Shown: positions 1-10,050 of the stretch, piece by piece
How the letters are laid out: each line of letters starts with the position of its first letter
How positions within the stretch are numbered: the first letter of the stretch is position 1
Assembly: GCA_014529385.2 (NCBI GenBank)
Contig: CM043952.1
Span: forward strand, 69,075,370 to 69,139,369
DNA length: 64,000 nucleotides
Source: Adiantum capillus-veneris
Lineage: Eukaryota; Streptophyta; Polypodiopsida; Polypodiales; Pteridaceae
Direction: 5' to 3'
Notes under the pieces: model-generated
What the model saw: only the letters and a program-made list of their open reading frames with translations
What the model was told of the DNA's origin: nothing
The model's database searches: none
Translations under genes and position numbers: made by a program

Positions 1-7
1 TCAGAGC
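1..7 (+). other. Partial tRNA-iMet primer-binding site of element E
   Basis: TCAGAGC is the distal part of TGGTATCAGAGC, the complement of the 3' end of plant initiator tRNA-Met and the commonest copia primer site. The remaining bases and the 5' LTR would lie left of base 1. Other full matches to this site occur in the window at 7038-7049 and 45125-45136 on the minus strand. Confidence 0.7.
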
Positions 8-1091
8 TCAGATCAAGGCTCGGGGCAGCACTGCAGGAGGCTAGAGTCACCAGCTCAGATTGGAGTGAAATTCGACAGGCGAAGACACGGCCCCAAATCT
101 TGTGGGACAGCCCAAAGCGCTAGGTGTTCTCAGAATTTCATTCTGAGGTCATCTCGGTCACCGTTCGGCTTCGACAAAGGTCTGCGCAGGCCATTTTCGA
201 CTACGTGGTCTCGGCGGGTGCAGATCCGACTCTGCAAATTTGGGGTTTTTGGTCTACGACTGCAGGTGCTGAGGATATCGACAATCCCAGAGTGTTGATT
301 TGTGGTTGTCTACACATCGAAGGACGGCTCACAGTTCTTGGAGGCGTGTCACATACGACACGGGCGTATCTACACACCGACTGTAGGCAACATCCACTAG
401 TTCATCAGGTAGCTTGTGTTTGCTCCTTGATATTCCAGATTTCATCCTGACATTGCAGGTACTTCCACATGGGATGTATTGTCAGAGATGATGTATGTCT
501 GTTGAGGGTTTGCTGGTTGTGAGTCATGCAGCAAACAACCGCCGCAGCGGTTACAACATACAGTGGGAAATTTGTGGATGTATGACTTTGTGGGAAGTCT
601 ATGTACTGTCAGATTTACTACAGCCTTTGTTGAGGGTCGATTGAGGTTTTATTGAGCTGGGGGATTCTCGAATGTTGAGATCCTTTCGGTGATACAGTTC
701 TTGGAGCGATCCCTCGAGCACCCTTAGATAGGCAGCTAGGATGTATTGCCTGTGAGTTAGACAGTTGGGATTGCATCTTTGCTTTACTGCCACTGAGGCA
801 TTGTCGCAGTCTATGCTTATAGGACAGTGATAGGACAGTGAGAGACAGTACAGGTGCAGGACAGGTTTACCCGCAGCTTACAGTGTCAGAGAGACAGTGT
901 TTTTTGAGCTGTTTTTTGGTCTGTTTTTGAGTACACCAGAGCCATTTTACAAAGGAGACTCTGCCAAAATTTATGCAGAATCTGAAGCTTTCTTGGTTCA
1001 TTTGACAGGTTGATATTAGTTCAGAGGTCAGTTTATAGGGGAAACTCTACCGAATTTTTCCCAGGAAAGTAAACCACTGTGAAGCGTAGCT
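8..1091 (+). other. Untranslated leader of element E
   Basis: About 1.1 kb lies between the primer site and the gag start. It holds only short ORFs with no recognisable domain. A long leader containing the packaging signal is normal for copia elements. I see no further structure here. Confidence 0.6.
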
Positions 1092-3491
1092 ATGGCTGGA
1101 TCACAGGACACTGCTCTTTACAATATCAAGAAGCTGGATGGAACCAATTTCCCATTGTGGAAGAAGCAGATTTGGCACGTGTTGGTACAAAAGAAGCAGA
1201 TAAAGCCTATAAAGCTCAAGGGGATAAAACCAGAAGATATGGACGAAGATGAATGGAGCGAAATGGATGAATTAGCACTTTCTACCATTATGCTGACTTT
1301 GGGAGAAAGCGTTTACTTCAATGTAGCAGACGAGATGTTGGCTTATCAAGCATGGTTAAAGCTGAGTGATCTTTATGAGAAGCAGAGTGCAGCTTCACAG
1401 GTATACTGGCTTACAAAGCTTGTTGACTTGAAGATGAAAGAAGGGACACCTATGTCCAATCATCTGAATGAATTCAACACAATCTATAGTCAGTTGTCAG
1501 CTCAAGGTGTCAAGTTTGATGAACCTGTTAGAGCTATGTTCCTGTTGATCAAATTGCCGAAAAGTTGGGACACTTTTCGCACAGCTTTGAGTAATTCTGC
1601 ACCTCCAGATGGTTTGAACATAGCAGATGTAGAAGGAAGTCTGCTTACTGAAGAAACCAATAGAAAGACAATGGACAAAGGCAAAGGAACAGCCTTAGTT
1701 GTCAGGGGAAGGACCAAAGAAAAGTACAAAGGTGGAAAGAGGAATCAGTCTCATAGCAAGTCCCGCAGTGCTAAAGGCAAGAGTGACATAGAATGCTACC
1801 ATTGTGGCAAGAAGGGTCACATGAAAAGAGACTGTAGAGAATGGAAAGCAGAAAAAGGCAAAGAGAAAGCTGAAGAACATGGTGAGAAGAGCAAGTCCTC
1901 AGTGAAGATTCAAGAAATAAATGTGACAAACACTGTTGCAGAGGATGACAGTCTAGTGTCAGGAGACATCTACTTCTTGAAGAATACAATGGACTCAGCT
2001 CTTCTTACAGCATTTGATGGAAATGCACTGAGTGACTGGATTATAGACTCAGGGGCATCACTTCATGTGTCTCCAAACAAGGAGTGGTTTACTTCTTATG
2101 TGACCACTAAAGATCATGTTCGGCTAGGCAATGGGCAGACATGTGAGATCTTAGGTGTTGGAGATGTTCAATTGAAGTTTCAGAATGGCTCTTCTTTCAC
2201 GCTGAAGAATGTGAGACATGTTCCCGCAATTACAAAGAGCTTGATCAGCACAGGTTTACTTGATGATGTTGGCTACGTCACCACTTTTGGACAAAACATG
2301 TGGAAGATATCCAAGGGTTCTATGACAGTAGCACATGGAGTAAAGTCTGGAGGACTTTACATGATTTATGTATCAAATGTCTCTAAAAATGTAATCAATG
2401 TAACCGAGCAGCCGAACGTTTCTTTGTGGCATAGCCAGTTAGGACATATGTCCAAGAAGGGAATGGAAATCTTGTCTCGTTCTGGTTATTTGCCTGGATT
2501 TTCATTTAATGATTTTGAATTCTGTGAACATTGTCTGTATGGTAAGCAAACACAACAGCCACATAAGCATAGAAGCAGTAGAAGAGATACACAGTTGGCA
2601 CTTCTTCATAGTGATTTGTGTGGACCTATGCCTAACCTATCTCTAGGGGGAGCTTCTTACTTTATGACATTTATAGATGATTACTCGAGGAAAGTATGGG
2701 TTTACTTTCTCAAGCACAAGGATGAAGCGTTTAGTGTTTTCAAAACGTTTGTGACACTTGTGGAGAATCAGAGTGGCAAGAAGCTTAAATGCTTACGCAC
2801 TGACAATGGTGGAGAGTATGTTTCAAAGGCCTTTCATGACTTTTGTGAGTCAAAAGGTATAAAACGTGAACTTACTGCTCCTTACAATCCTCCTCAAAAT
2901 GGTGTTGCTGAGAGGATGAATAGGACCATACAAGAGAAGGTCAGAAGTATGTTGTCTAATGCACAGCTGCCAAATGGGTTTTGGGCTGAAGCTGTATCAA
3001 CAGCTGTTCATCTTGTAAATAGATCTCCTAGCAAGGTTTTGCAGAAGGATTCAGTGCCAGAGATGGTATGGTCAGGCAAAATGCCCTCATACAAGCATCT
3101 CAGAGTCTTTGGCTGTGAGGCATATACTCACGTTCCAAAGGAATTTAGGAACAAACTTGAGCCAAAGAGTAGAAAGTGCATCTTTCTAGGCTATGGTAAT
3201 TCTGGTGAGATGGGGTACAGACTTTGGGATCCCGAATCCAGAAAGTTTGTCCGCAGCAATGATGTTCACTTTAATGAATCCAAATATCATTCTAAACCAG
3301 AGAGGGTTGAGGAGATTAGAAGAGTTGTTTCCAAGAAGATGGACCTGCACGTGCAAGACAAAATGTCAGGGCTCAAGAGGAGCAAGGACAGGATAGAGTG
3401 GAACCACAGGTTGTGGCTGAGCCTGAGCCACCTATTGTGCGTAGATCTGGACGTGTCACGCGACCTCCTGATAGGTTTGTTCCATCTATGA
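1092..3491 (+). CDS. Copia gag-protease-integrase polyprotein (first part, frameshifted end)
   Basis: This is the N-terminal part of a copia polyprotein: 799 residues before the frame is lost. The capsid region opens with a KLDGTNFPLW motif near residue 15, typical of UBN2-type gag. A CCHC knuckle (CYHCGKKGHMKRDC) lies at residues 235-248. The protease active site is DSG at 319-321. A GAG-pre-integrase zinc region follows (LWHSQLGH to FCEHC, about 445-485). The integrase core has D508, D571 and E607, the classic DD35E spacing. The start at 1092 is the first ATG before the KLDG motif. Near 3330-3400 the frame shifts, and the last residues are read out of frame. The catalytic residues survive, so the decay is recent. 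Confidence 0.92.
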   Translation: MAGSQDTALYNIKKLDGTNFPLWKKQIWHVLVQKKQIKPIKLKGIKPEDMDEDEWSEMDELALSTIMLTLGESVYFNVADEMLAYQAWLKLSDLYEKQSAASQVYWLTKLVDLKMKEGTPMSNHLNEFNTIYSQLSAQGVKFDEPVRAMFLLIKLPKSWDTFRTALSNSAPPDGLNIADVEGSLLTEETNRKTMDKGKGTALVVRGRTKEKYKGGKRNQSHSKSRSAKGKSDIECYHCGKKGHMKRDCREWKAEKGKEKAEEHGEKSKSSVKIQEINVTNTVAEDDSLVSGDIYFLKNTMDSALLTAFDGNALSDWIIDSGASLHVSPNKEWFTSYVTTKDHVRLGNGQTCEILGVGDVQLKFQNGSSFTLKNVRHVPAITKSLISTGLLDDVGYVTTFGQNMWKISKGSMTVAHGVKSGGLYMIYVSNVSKNVINVTEQPNVSLWHSQLGHMSKKGMEILSRSGYLPGFSFNDFEFCEHCLYGKQTQQPHKHRSSRRDTQLALLHSDLCGPMPNLSLGGASYFMTFIDDYSRKVWVYFLKHKDEAFSVFKTFVTLVENQSGKKLKCLRTDNGGEYVSKAFHDFCESKGIKRELTAPYNPPQNGVAERMNRTIQEKVRSMLSNAQLPNGFWAEAVSTAVHLVNRSPSKVLQKDSVPEMVWSGKMPSYKHLRVFGCEAYTHVPKEFRNKLEPKSRKCIFLGYGNSGEMGYRLWDPESRKFVRSNDVHFNESKYHSKPERVEEIRRVVSKKMDLHVQDKMSGLKRSKDRIEWNHRLWLSLSHLLCVDLDVSRDLLIGLFHL

Positions 3492-3625
3492 ACTATGTCA
3501 TGTTGACTGATTGCAATGAGCCTTCATGTTACAAGGAAGCAGTGCAAATGAAGGACTCCGGGAATTGGCAATTGGCCATGCAGTCAGAGATGAAGCTCTG
3601 CATAAAAACCAGACATGGAAGCTAG
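3398..3625 (+). pseudogene. Copia integrase-RT linker fragment in a shifted frame
   Basis: Between the two main open stretches a third frame carries the linker that normally joins integrase to RT (PIVRRSGRVTRPPDRFVPS). It continues into the start of the RT region, then leaves frame near 3595. It shows that the polyprotein carries two indels, one near 3330-3400 and one near 3595, instead of being naturally divided. Confidence 0.8.
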
Positions 3626-5073
3626 TTAAATTACCACGGGGCAAAAAGGCTCTACCTTGTAAATGGGTTTACAGGTATAAGATCACCGCTCATGATAGTC
3701 AGCCAAAGTACAAAGCAAGGCTTGTTGCCAAGGGCTTTAAGCAAGAACAAGGCATTGACTTTGATGAAGTCTTCTCTCCGGTGTTCAAGATGACTACATT
3801 GAGATGCTTTCTTGCATTGGTTTCCATATTATATTTGGTGTTGCACCAAATGGATGTCAAGACAGCGTTCTTGCATGGTGATTTAGATGTGGAAATTTAC
3901 ATGCAGCAGCCAGAAGGGTTTGTTGAAAAAGGCAAGGAAGATTGGGTATGCCAATTGTTATTAAAGAGTCTTTATGGCTTAAAACAATCACCGAGGGCAT
4001 GGTACCATAAATTCCACAAGTTTATGCTTTCTCAAGGCTACAAACATAGTGAGTTCGATCACTGTCTATATACAAACAAGGCTAAGGATGGCAGTTGGCT
4101 GATCCTTATTTTGTATGTGGATGACATGTTGATTGTTGGCAAGCACTTGGAAGAAATTTCAGCTTTGAAGTCAAAGATGGCAAAATCGTTTGCCATGAAA
4201 GACATGGGTGAGGCAAGTCATATACTTGGTATGCGCATTGAGAGAGACAGATCAAAGAAGTTGATTTGGTTATCTCAAACAGAGTATATTGACAAGGTTT
4301 TGCAACGTTTCAATATGGAGAAGGAAAAGGCACTGAGTGTTCCATTGCCACCATATGTGAAACTTAGCAAAAAAGATTGTCCTGTGTCTGAGGAAGAACA
4401 GGCTGAAATGGATAAGATTCCATATGCGTCTGCATTGGGTAGTTTGATGTATGCAATGATTGCTACTCGCCCAGACATTGCATTTGCAGTGGGAGTAGTA
4501 AGTCGATACATGTCAAACCCAGGCAAGAAACATTGGGAGGCAGTGAAAGGAATATTGAGATACCTGAAAGCTACAAAGAGTATGCGTATATGCTATGGGA
4601 GTGAGGAGCTAAGTGTAAAGGGTTTTACAGACTCAGATTATGCAGGTGACTTAGACAACCGAAGGTCTACGTCAGGGTATGTCTTTACATTGGCTGGTGG
4701 AGCAGTATCATGGCGTTCTACATTACAAGATTGTGTTACTCAGTCTACTACAGAGGCTGAATATGTTGCAGCATCAAAGGCATGCAAAGAATCAATTTGG
4801 CTTAATCGACTAGTAACAGATTTGGGAATCAAAGAAGAGATGCCTGTGTTATATTGTGATAGTCAAAGTGCTATACAATTGGCTCGCAATCCAGTTTATC
4901 ACTCAAAGACAAAGCATGTGGATGTGAAGTATCATTTCATCAGGGAAATGCTCGAGGATAAGCAACTTCAGCTTTTCAAAGTTCACACCACAGAAAATCC
5001 TGCTGATCTACTTACAAAAGGACTTCCCTCAGAGAGCTTTGCGCATTTTCGCAAGTGGATAGGTGTAGGGTAG
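3526..5073 (+). CDS. Copia reverse transcriptase-RNase H
   Basis: This open stretch of 515 codons encodes the RT and RNase H of element E. True homology starts near residue 24 (TWKLVKLP), after the frameshift. The RT active site is YVDD at residues 197-200. RNase H begins near residue 366 (GFTDSDYAGD) and keeps the STTEAEY and YCDSQSA motifs and the terminal KTKHVDVKYHFIRE helix. The stop lies 77 bases before the polypurine tract. No internal stop is present, so this half looks potentially functional apart from the upstream frameshifts. Confidence 0.92.
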   Translation: MLQGSSANEGLRELAIGHAVRDEALHKNQTWKLVKLPRGKKALPCKWVYRYKITAHDSQPKYKARLVAKGFKQEQGIDFDEVFSPVFKMTTLRCFLALVSILYLVLHQMDVKTAFLHGDLDVEIYMQQPEGFVEKGKEDWVCQLLLKSLYGLKQSPRAWYHKFHKFMLSQGYKHSEFDHCLYTNKAKDGSWLILILYVDDMLIVGKHLEEISALKSKMAKSFAMKDMGEASHILGMRIERDRSKKLIWLSQTEYIDKVLQRFNMEKEKALSVPLPPYVKLSKKDCPVSEEEQAEMDKIPYASALGSLMYAMIATRPDIAFAVGVVSRYMSNPGKKHWEAVKGILRYLKATKSMRICYGSEELSVKGFTDSDYAGDLDNRRSTSGYVFTLAGGAVSWRSTLQDCVTQSTTEAEYVAASKACKESIWLNRLVTDLGIKEEMPVLYCDSQSAIQLARNPVYHSKTKHVDVKYHFIREMLEDKQLQLFKVHTTENPADLLTKGLPSESFAHFRKWIGVG

Positions 5074-5149
5074 TACATCACTTCTCTACATCTCTTGTAT
5101 ATTAGGTTGTATAGTAGCTTCTCTCACACTTAAAGTACCACATTGGACT

Positions 5150-5162
5150 TTAAGTGGGAGGT
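5150..5162 (+). other. Polypurine tract of element E
   Basis: TTAAGTGGGAGGT lies immediately before the TGTTGGGG start of the 3' LTR, where plus-strand DNA priming takes place. Confidence 0.8.
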
Positions 5163-5354
5163 TGTTGGGGTATAAAGCCCAATGTGGTCGCCCAGGTAAG
5201 TGGGCGGGCCGCCAGGTATGTACACATATTCTTTAGTAAAAACCTAATAAGAACTCACTATGCTCTACACATTACAGTAGAGCGAGTTCACCATATCGTC
5301 GTGCTCTTCTTCTCGCACTCTCTCTCGTGTCGCACTTCCGCTCGTACTCCTTCA
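5163..5354 (+). repeat. 3' LTR of element E (192 bp)
   Basis: It starts TGTTGGGGTATAAAGCCC directly after the polypurine tract and ends CTCCTTCA where D gag homology resumes. The TG...CA ends fit an LTR. TATAAA at 5171-5176 is very close to the start. The LTR is short for a copia element. The partner 5' LTR is outside the window, so the boundary rests on the polypurine tract and the host junction. Confidence 0.85.
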
Positions 5355-5621
5355 TGAACCCTCATACTTGTTGAAAGGTATCCAAGCCTTCCAACTTGAG
5401 GATAACGTCCCGATAGTGAGAGATATATTCAAGGAGTGATGGGTGAATATGTGCTTTCACTATGGCTTCCTCAAGTGTTTTAGGGTCTTGGGTCTTGACA
5501 TACTTCTTAAGGTCGGGTGTTAGACCTCGTATGAACCCTCGTACTTGTTGAAAGGTATCCAAGCCTTCCAACTTGAGGATAACGTCCCCATAGTGAGAGA
5601 TATATTCAAGGAGTGATGGGT
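5354..5621 (-). repeat. In-frame tandem duplication inside D gag (period 177 bp)
   Basis: 5354-5444 matches 5531-5621 with only a few differences (for example ctcata/ctcgta and cccgat/ccccat). The 177-bp period equals 59 codons, so the frame is kept. Homology stops on the left at the copia LTR, so the copy probably continues beyond element E. Confidence 0.85.
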
Positions 5622-6291
5622 ATTGGCACATGGAACATGTGTCCCAAGCAGTCCAATTCCGATCGGCCTCATTTGTAGGCAAAAATTCCTTGCTAAACAT
5701 TGCTTCAAAGGCTGCCCAACTCTATGGTATGATGTTCTTCTCCTTGAGAGACATCCACCATTGGTAGGCCTTCCCTTCCAATGTTAAGCTCGTCTGCAGA
5801 GTTCTGACTGCATCCGGAGTACACCTTAAGGCATGAATTCCATCCCATTTGCTGAGAAAGATGTTCACTGCATCCTTATTGTGGTCTCGGTCTTCGCCCT
5901 TAAAGACTGGTGGTTTAAATTTCTTCAACAAGTCATCCACCTCTTTGGCAGTGAGAGTATGCAACGTATCATTAGTTGGGCCTTGCCCTTGTGTGCCAAC
6001 GTGCTCATGCATGTGGGTGTCAGCAGGACTCTTAGACCGTTGATGCATTAATTGAATTACTAATGTGGAGAGTTTAGTAACATTTTCATTTAAAGCTTTC
6101 AAATTTTCATCCATGATTGACAAGCGTGTCTGAAGTGCACGAAATTCTTGAATATCGAGCAACTCATAAGTATCTTCTCCTGCCATAGCGTCATGGGTAC
6201 TCTCCTTGAGAGGATCCGGACATGGGACATCATTGGTAGGATCAAGAGTACTTTGCTCAAAATCGAATGTGATATTAATATCCGAATCCAT
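5355..6291 (-). pseudogene. Ty3/gypsy gag of element D
   Basis: The reading frame starts at 6291 and runs to 5722. It continues after one in-frame TAG at about 5722-5724 to the copia junction. Residues about 50-95 are a predicted coiled coil (FRALQTRLSIMDENLKALNE). The capsid follows, with KPPVFKGEDRD, the QWWMSLKEK motif and FSKEFLPTN, all typical of plant gypsy gag. A segment of 59 codons (LLEYISHYxDVILKLEG, LDTFQQVRG) is duplicated in tandem, and the copia element entered the second copy. Zinc knuckle and pol are not in the window. Confidence 0.82.
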
Positions 6292-7037
6292 GGCTACACA
6301 ATGCGGTGAAAGAAGTACTTAGAAAAGTATAGTAGCCGTGCTAACTCCGTCAAAATCAAGAGTAGTCCACCGTATATGAAACTCCGCAACCTCTTAATAG
6401 TTGAATCAATTATGCTCGAAGATGCCAACAAAAATTTGTACTGCTTGAAACGTAATTGTTCTCTTGGAAACGTCGCGACTTAATCTTCTCGAAGGAAAAA
6501 GGTGCAATAGATACTTTGTTCAAAAATTTCAACTCCGTTGAATTTCTGCAATTTCTGAACTTTGACAGTTTTGCCAAGAATTTTGTGGCCCCTTGCCGAT
6601 GCTTATGTCAAATCTCGGCCGACAACCGTCGCAACCCTCATGTATGGGTGCGTGCCTGGGTGGGCACGCACCCTAGCTTGAAATTTTCGAGGAATTTCCC
6701 AAGGCCAACGGCCTGTGGGCACCTTGAGTGTGAAAAAACAACTCCATTGTCGACTATGGTGACCAAGGCATGGCCGTGAGGGCGAGGGAGAGAGAGAGAT
6801 GCCCGTCAGTTGCGTTTTGGGTGTCACCGCAGTGACGTAAATTCCTCCCCTCCACCGCGCATCCGTCGGGCTAATCCACACAGCATATGTCGGAGGTCGA
6901 GGTCTCCTCCCTCCCGGAACAAGCGTCTCTTCCCACTCTATGGAACTTCATCGTCTCCCTTAGCAGGCGGCTCTTCATGCCCTCAAAGAGAGGAGCGTGC
7001 AAAAAGCTACACGCCCTCTTGCCCAAAAATAGACCAT
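6292..7037 (-). other. Leader of element D
   Basis: This is the stretch between the D primer site and the gag start. The short ORFs here have no recognisable domain. Nothing else is seen. Confidence 0.5.
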
Positions 7038-7049
7038 GCTCTGATACCA
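7038..7049 (-). other. tRNA-iMet primer-binding site of element D
   Basis: On the minus strand the sequence is TGGTATCAGAGC, a full 12-nt complement of the plant initiator tRNA-Met 3' end. It is separated by one base from the LTR end (TTACA). Confidence 0.88.
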
Positions 7050-7050
7050 A

Positions 7051-7204
7051 TGTAAGACAGGGGTGACTAGAGCCTGAGAGTCCACCACCCAACCACCCTT
7101 TATATAGGCATGCCCCTTGGCCCTTTGCCCTAGTTGGACTCCCCGTTCCACACCGCCTAGCTCGGCCTTGCCTTATCTAGTCCGGCCTTGCCGGTGTCCT
7201 GACA
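7051..7204 (-). repeat. 5' LTR of element D (154 bp)
   Basis: On the minus strand it runs from TGTCAGGACACC to CCCTGTCTTACA, with TG...CA ends and the primer site just inside. A strong TATA box (TATATAAA on the minus strand, 7099-7106) lies about 50 bases before the LTR end. The outer end is set by where homology to the family A LTR begins at 7205; its partner LTR is outside the window. Confidence 0.75.
7099..7106 (-). promoter_or_regulatory. TATA box of the element D LTR
   Basis: TATATAAAGGG on the minus strand is a near-consensus plant TATA box placed so that transcription would begin about 20-25 bases before the LTR end. Confidence 0.6.
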
Positions 7205-8248
7205 AGCTTGCCTAATTCCTATTGGCCAAGAGGCAAAGAGGTCCAATGAGAGTTTAGTTGAATTAAATAATTTACCTAAAGCTCTCACAAAAGGGGAAAG
7301 GGGGACACATGTCAGAAGGCTATCACTTATGCTCCTTAATTACCATTGTCAAGAGCAAAAAGCAAGAGGGGTCGACCAAGAGAGAGAGGGGGCTGATTTT
7401 TGCAAGGCATTATCGCAAACACACTCACACAATTTGATGTGTGAAGAAAAGAAGACTCTCTCTCCTTCTCAAGCTTTAATGGAAATCTTACCACCTACTC
7501 TAAGCTTACCACCTAATTTTTGCAAGGAATTATCACAAACACACTCACACAATCTGATGTGTGAAGAAAAGAAGACTCTCTCTCCTTCTCAAGCTTTAAT
7601 GGAAAGCTTACCACCTACTCTAAGCTTGTGAGAAGGGAGGCCTACAATAACAACTCTTGGCTTTGTGATGCAAATCCAACCAAGAGCCAAGCTTCAATGC
7701 ATACTCATCTCCTTTGCCATGCTAATTACTAAGCTAATCTATGCTAATATGAGCAATTATGTGAGGAAATGTACATCTTTCTCGTAAGAATACTCCTTCC
7801 TCTCAATCTACTCTCATACCCCGCTAGCTCTCACCGTCTTCAAAGGTGTGTGAGATCTTGGGTCTGAGACCGTGAGGGAATTGATGTTGTGTTTGATAAG
7901 TGTTTTGCTTAGTGCATGAAGTTTCCATCTTCATTGCACTAGCTAGTATTGACGGAACACAAGAAATTGTATTGTAAAATGTCTCTCTTGATGGGAGAAA
8001 CCATAATACAAAGCCTTTTGGAGGGGGGACAGGCTCCATGCAAATCCGGTCCTCAAATGTTGTCAATTGCTTAATTTCTCTCTCTTTTGAAGTATTGTTC
8101 ATGCTATCTAGCTAGGTGTTATGATTTTTGTTGCTCTCTCCACCCAAGCACTCTTGTTATTCTCATTAGGAAGCTATTATAATGAAATGCTCACTATGTT
8201 CATGCTATTTTCCGCTACACACTAGTTACTAGACCATTAAATGTTACA
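7205..8248 (+). repeat. A1 5' LTR, left part missing
   Basis: This is collinear with the reverse complement of the A2 LTR copies at 34450-36043 and 45138-46706 (for example the ctctcacaaaaggggaaagg and gggtctgagaccgtgaggga segments) and ends TAAATGTTACA like them. The expected primer site is missing right after it. The first 500 or so bases lie beyond D, outside the window. Confidence 0.85.
7396..7635 (+). repeat. 120-bp tandem duplication within the A1 5' LTR
   Basis: Two copies with a 120-bp period, both starting tttttgcaagg and ending in the ccacctactctaagctt block. The A2 LTRs have only one copy at this place, so the duplication is private to A1. Confidence 0.85.
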
Positions 8249-8478
8249 AATGGAGTCTTTTTAGACTTGCCTACGGGTTTACCATTATTCAGCCATAAGA
8301 AGTCCAAAAGGAGCTAGCCCTTGGCAACTCTGCTATGTCAGACTTACTCCACTACTCTCTATAATTAACCACTTCGAGCCGTGGGTGTAGATACTTAAGA
8401 GCCAATTTTCAAAGGCTAAGGGGAGTGGTTTTGAATTGCCAAAGCATACACTAAAGTACATACATAAAATTTGTTATC
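8249..8478 (+). other. A1 leader without primer-binding site
   Basis: This matches the leader of A3 (56190-56419) from ttttagactt onward. About 200 bases of the family leader and the TGGTATCAGAGC primer site seen in A2 are absent between the LTR end and this point. Confidence 0.7.
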
Positions 8479-8766
8479 ATGGCTGACAATAACCAAGAGA
8501 GTAGAATGAACATTGGTAGCTTTGATTTTGCACATGAAGGTGCTAATGATGATGCCCCCATGTTCGTGAATTATCTCATTACTAGGTTGCGACAAGCTAT
8601 GGGTAACCCTGCTTTGCAAGCCGAAGTTACTCAACAACTTTGTACCAATGGAATTTCCCGTCATCTCCAAGTGGAGAGAGAGCTTAGGAGGTCCCTTGAA
8701 GAGACCCCCAAAAGAGGACTCTCTTCCATTCGAGAAGAGGAATCCATTAGGAAAAGTTTGGACTAA
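8479..8766 (+). pseudogene. A1 gag N-terminal region, interrupted by T2
   Basis: It encodes MADNNQESRMNIGSFDFAHE and what follows, the same gag start as in A3 (56420) and A2. Family homology ends at SIREEES near 8746; the last few codons belong to the inserted T2 element. The frame resumes near 28872. Confidence 0.85.
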
Positions 8767-9020
8767 AAAATGGGCCTTGTAAGAATTGTTGATGTGGCAT
8801 AGCTTTCAAAAGGTGGGGATTGGTAATTTTTTTGCAAATAAGATCCAAACTTGTTGGAGGTTGGATATTTAGAATCTACTCTTCAAATGCTATCTATTGA
8901 TATATAGCATGCATGTATCGAACATTGCCTTCATGTAGATCTAGAAAAAGGTGATTTTAGATTACCGTAACGGTAACAAAACCTGGCTGATTGAAAAAAA
9001 ATGGCATAACTTTCATAGAC

Positions 9021-9642
9021 TGTTGTAGGGCTTAACTACTCCCCTGTTCATACTCACGAGCACGACACAGACAACATACTTATCATCTGATGACATGACT
9101 AACCCGTAGGTGCACGTAGGCAATCTCGTTAGCTTGTCAGGCTGAGACCAATCTACACATACGCACTTTTATGATGTGGCATCAATCACTAACCCTGGTA
9201 GAATGCAACCCACCCTATCCCTTAACTCTCACAACACAGTTTACACGTCCAATGAACTCAAAATCACACCAAACATACTAGGCACCATCCTCTCACTAGG
9301 ACATACTTACCTATAAGTCTAATCTCACCAGATTTGAACCCTAGCTATCTCGAATGCTGTCGCGATAGACCAACAGGTCATAATCCAAAAGTGGGCGAAA
9401 CTTAAGTTTATAAGTATCTATGTGTAGCTAATCTCTTTCTCATTCCATGATGCACTTGATTATTGAAAACAGACACTGTTTGTGCTACTTACAAGCAAAA
9501 CAAGCTCGAGGAAGAATCGATCGCGATCAACTCGAAACGGCGAATGCGTGGCGTGGGCGTGTAGCTCTCGGAGAGACTATCACGGTGGTGTGGTCGCGTC
9601 GTGAATCCGGTGAGGGAGAAGCACGTAGAGAAGAGGATAAGA

Positions 9643-9730
<88 letters not shown>

Positions 9731-10002
9731 CGTACGACACAGGATTAATTCAAATGTTTTTTAAAAAATGTTTCTAAGGTGACTTTTATACTTTAGTCAC
9801 CTTAGCTCAAAAAATGTACATGGGGTTCTCTTGCTCATGATTACAAAAGTGGGAATAAATCTGAGTCCTGACTAACTGACTAATATTTACATAATCCACT
9901 CGAATGGATCAAACTGATAAGACGTCTTTGACATAAAAAATGGAATTTGATATGCTTTACAAATGGGCTCATTACAATAGTTGGACCAATGGGGCTCCAA
10001 CA
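9021..10002 (-). repeat. 3' LTR of element B (982 bp)
   Basis: It starts TGTTGTAGGG and ends GGCTCCAACA in plus-strand reading and is collinear with 27720-28684. It contains a CT microsatellite (9645-9726) and a half copy of the element's palindrome (TCGCGATAGAC, 9360-9370). Confidence 0.95.
9645..9726. repeat. (CT)n microsatellite in B 3' LTR
   Basis: 82 bases of perfect CT dinucleotides. The same site in the 5' LTR (28355-28407) has 53 bases, so it has slipped since insertion. ORFs reading through it on either strand are spurious. Confidence 0.97.
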
Positions 10003-10017
10003 CTCCCCCCCTCCTAG
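10003..10017 (-). other. Polypurine tract of element B
   Basis: Minus-strand CTAGGAGGGGGGGAG immediately precedes the 3' LTR. The preceding bases can form a CATGTC/GACATG hairpin. An identical 15-mer is found internally at 16106-16120. Confidence 0.85.
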
Positions 10018-10050
10018 TTCATGTCTACCACGACATGATCATCTTTGTCT

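Larger units (their letters stand above)
1..5354 (+). mobile_element. Ty1/copia LTR retrotransposon E, lacking only its 5' LTR in this window
   Basis: The domain order is gag, zinc knuckle, protease, integrase, reverse transcriptase, RNase H, which is the Ty1/copia order. The first seven bases match the end of a plant initiator-Met tRNA primer-binding site, so the 5' LTR lies just left of the window. A polypurine tract and a 192-bp 3' LTR close the element at 5354. The insertion is inside the gag of gypsy element D, whose sequence resumes at 5355. Two frameshifts break the polyprotein. Gag type and integrase layout resemble the Tork/Tnt1 group (inference). Confidence 0.93.
5355..7204 (-). mobile_element. 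Ty3/gypsy element D, 5' part (LTR, leader, gag), split by copia E
   Basis: Read on the minus strand, this is a 154-bp LTR (7204 to 7051), an initiator-Met primer site, a leader of about 750 bases and a gag. The gag is interrupted at 5354 by copia element E; the rest of D must lie left of the window. Next to D on the right, at 7205, is the middle of a family A LTR, so D is itself an insertion into that LTR. Confidence 0.8.

Noticed and set aside
65-450. ORFs in the copia leader
   Set aside because: Short, overlapping, without domains; leader sequence of element E.
9447-9740. Long ORFs through CT runs on both strands
   Set aside because: They are translations of a microsatellite (SL or RE repeats) inside the B LTR; the same applies at 28116-28446, 38471-38698 and 49888-50425.
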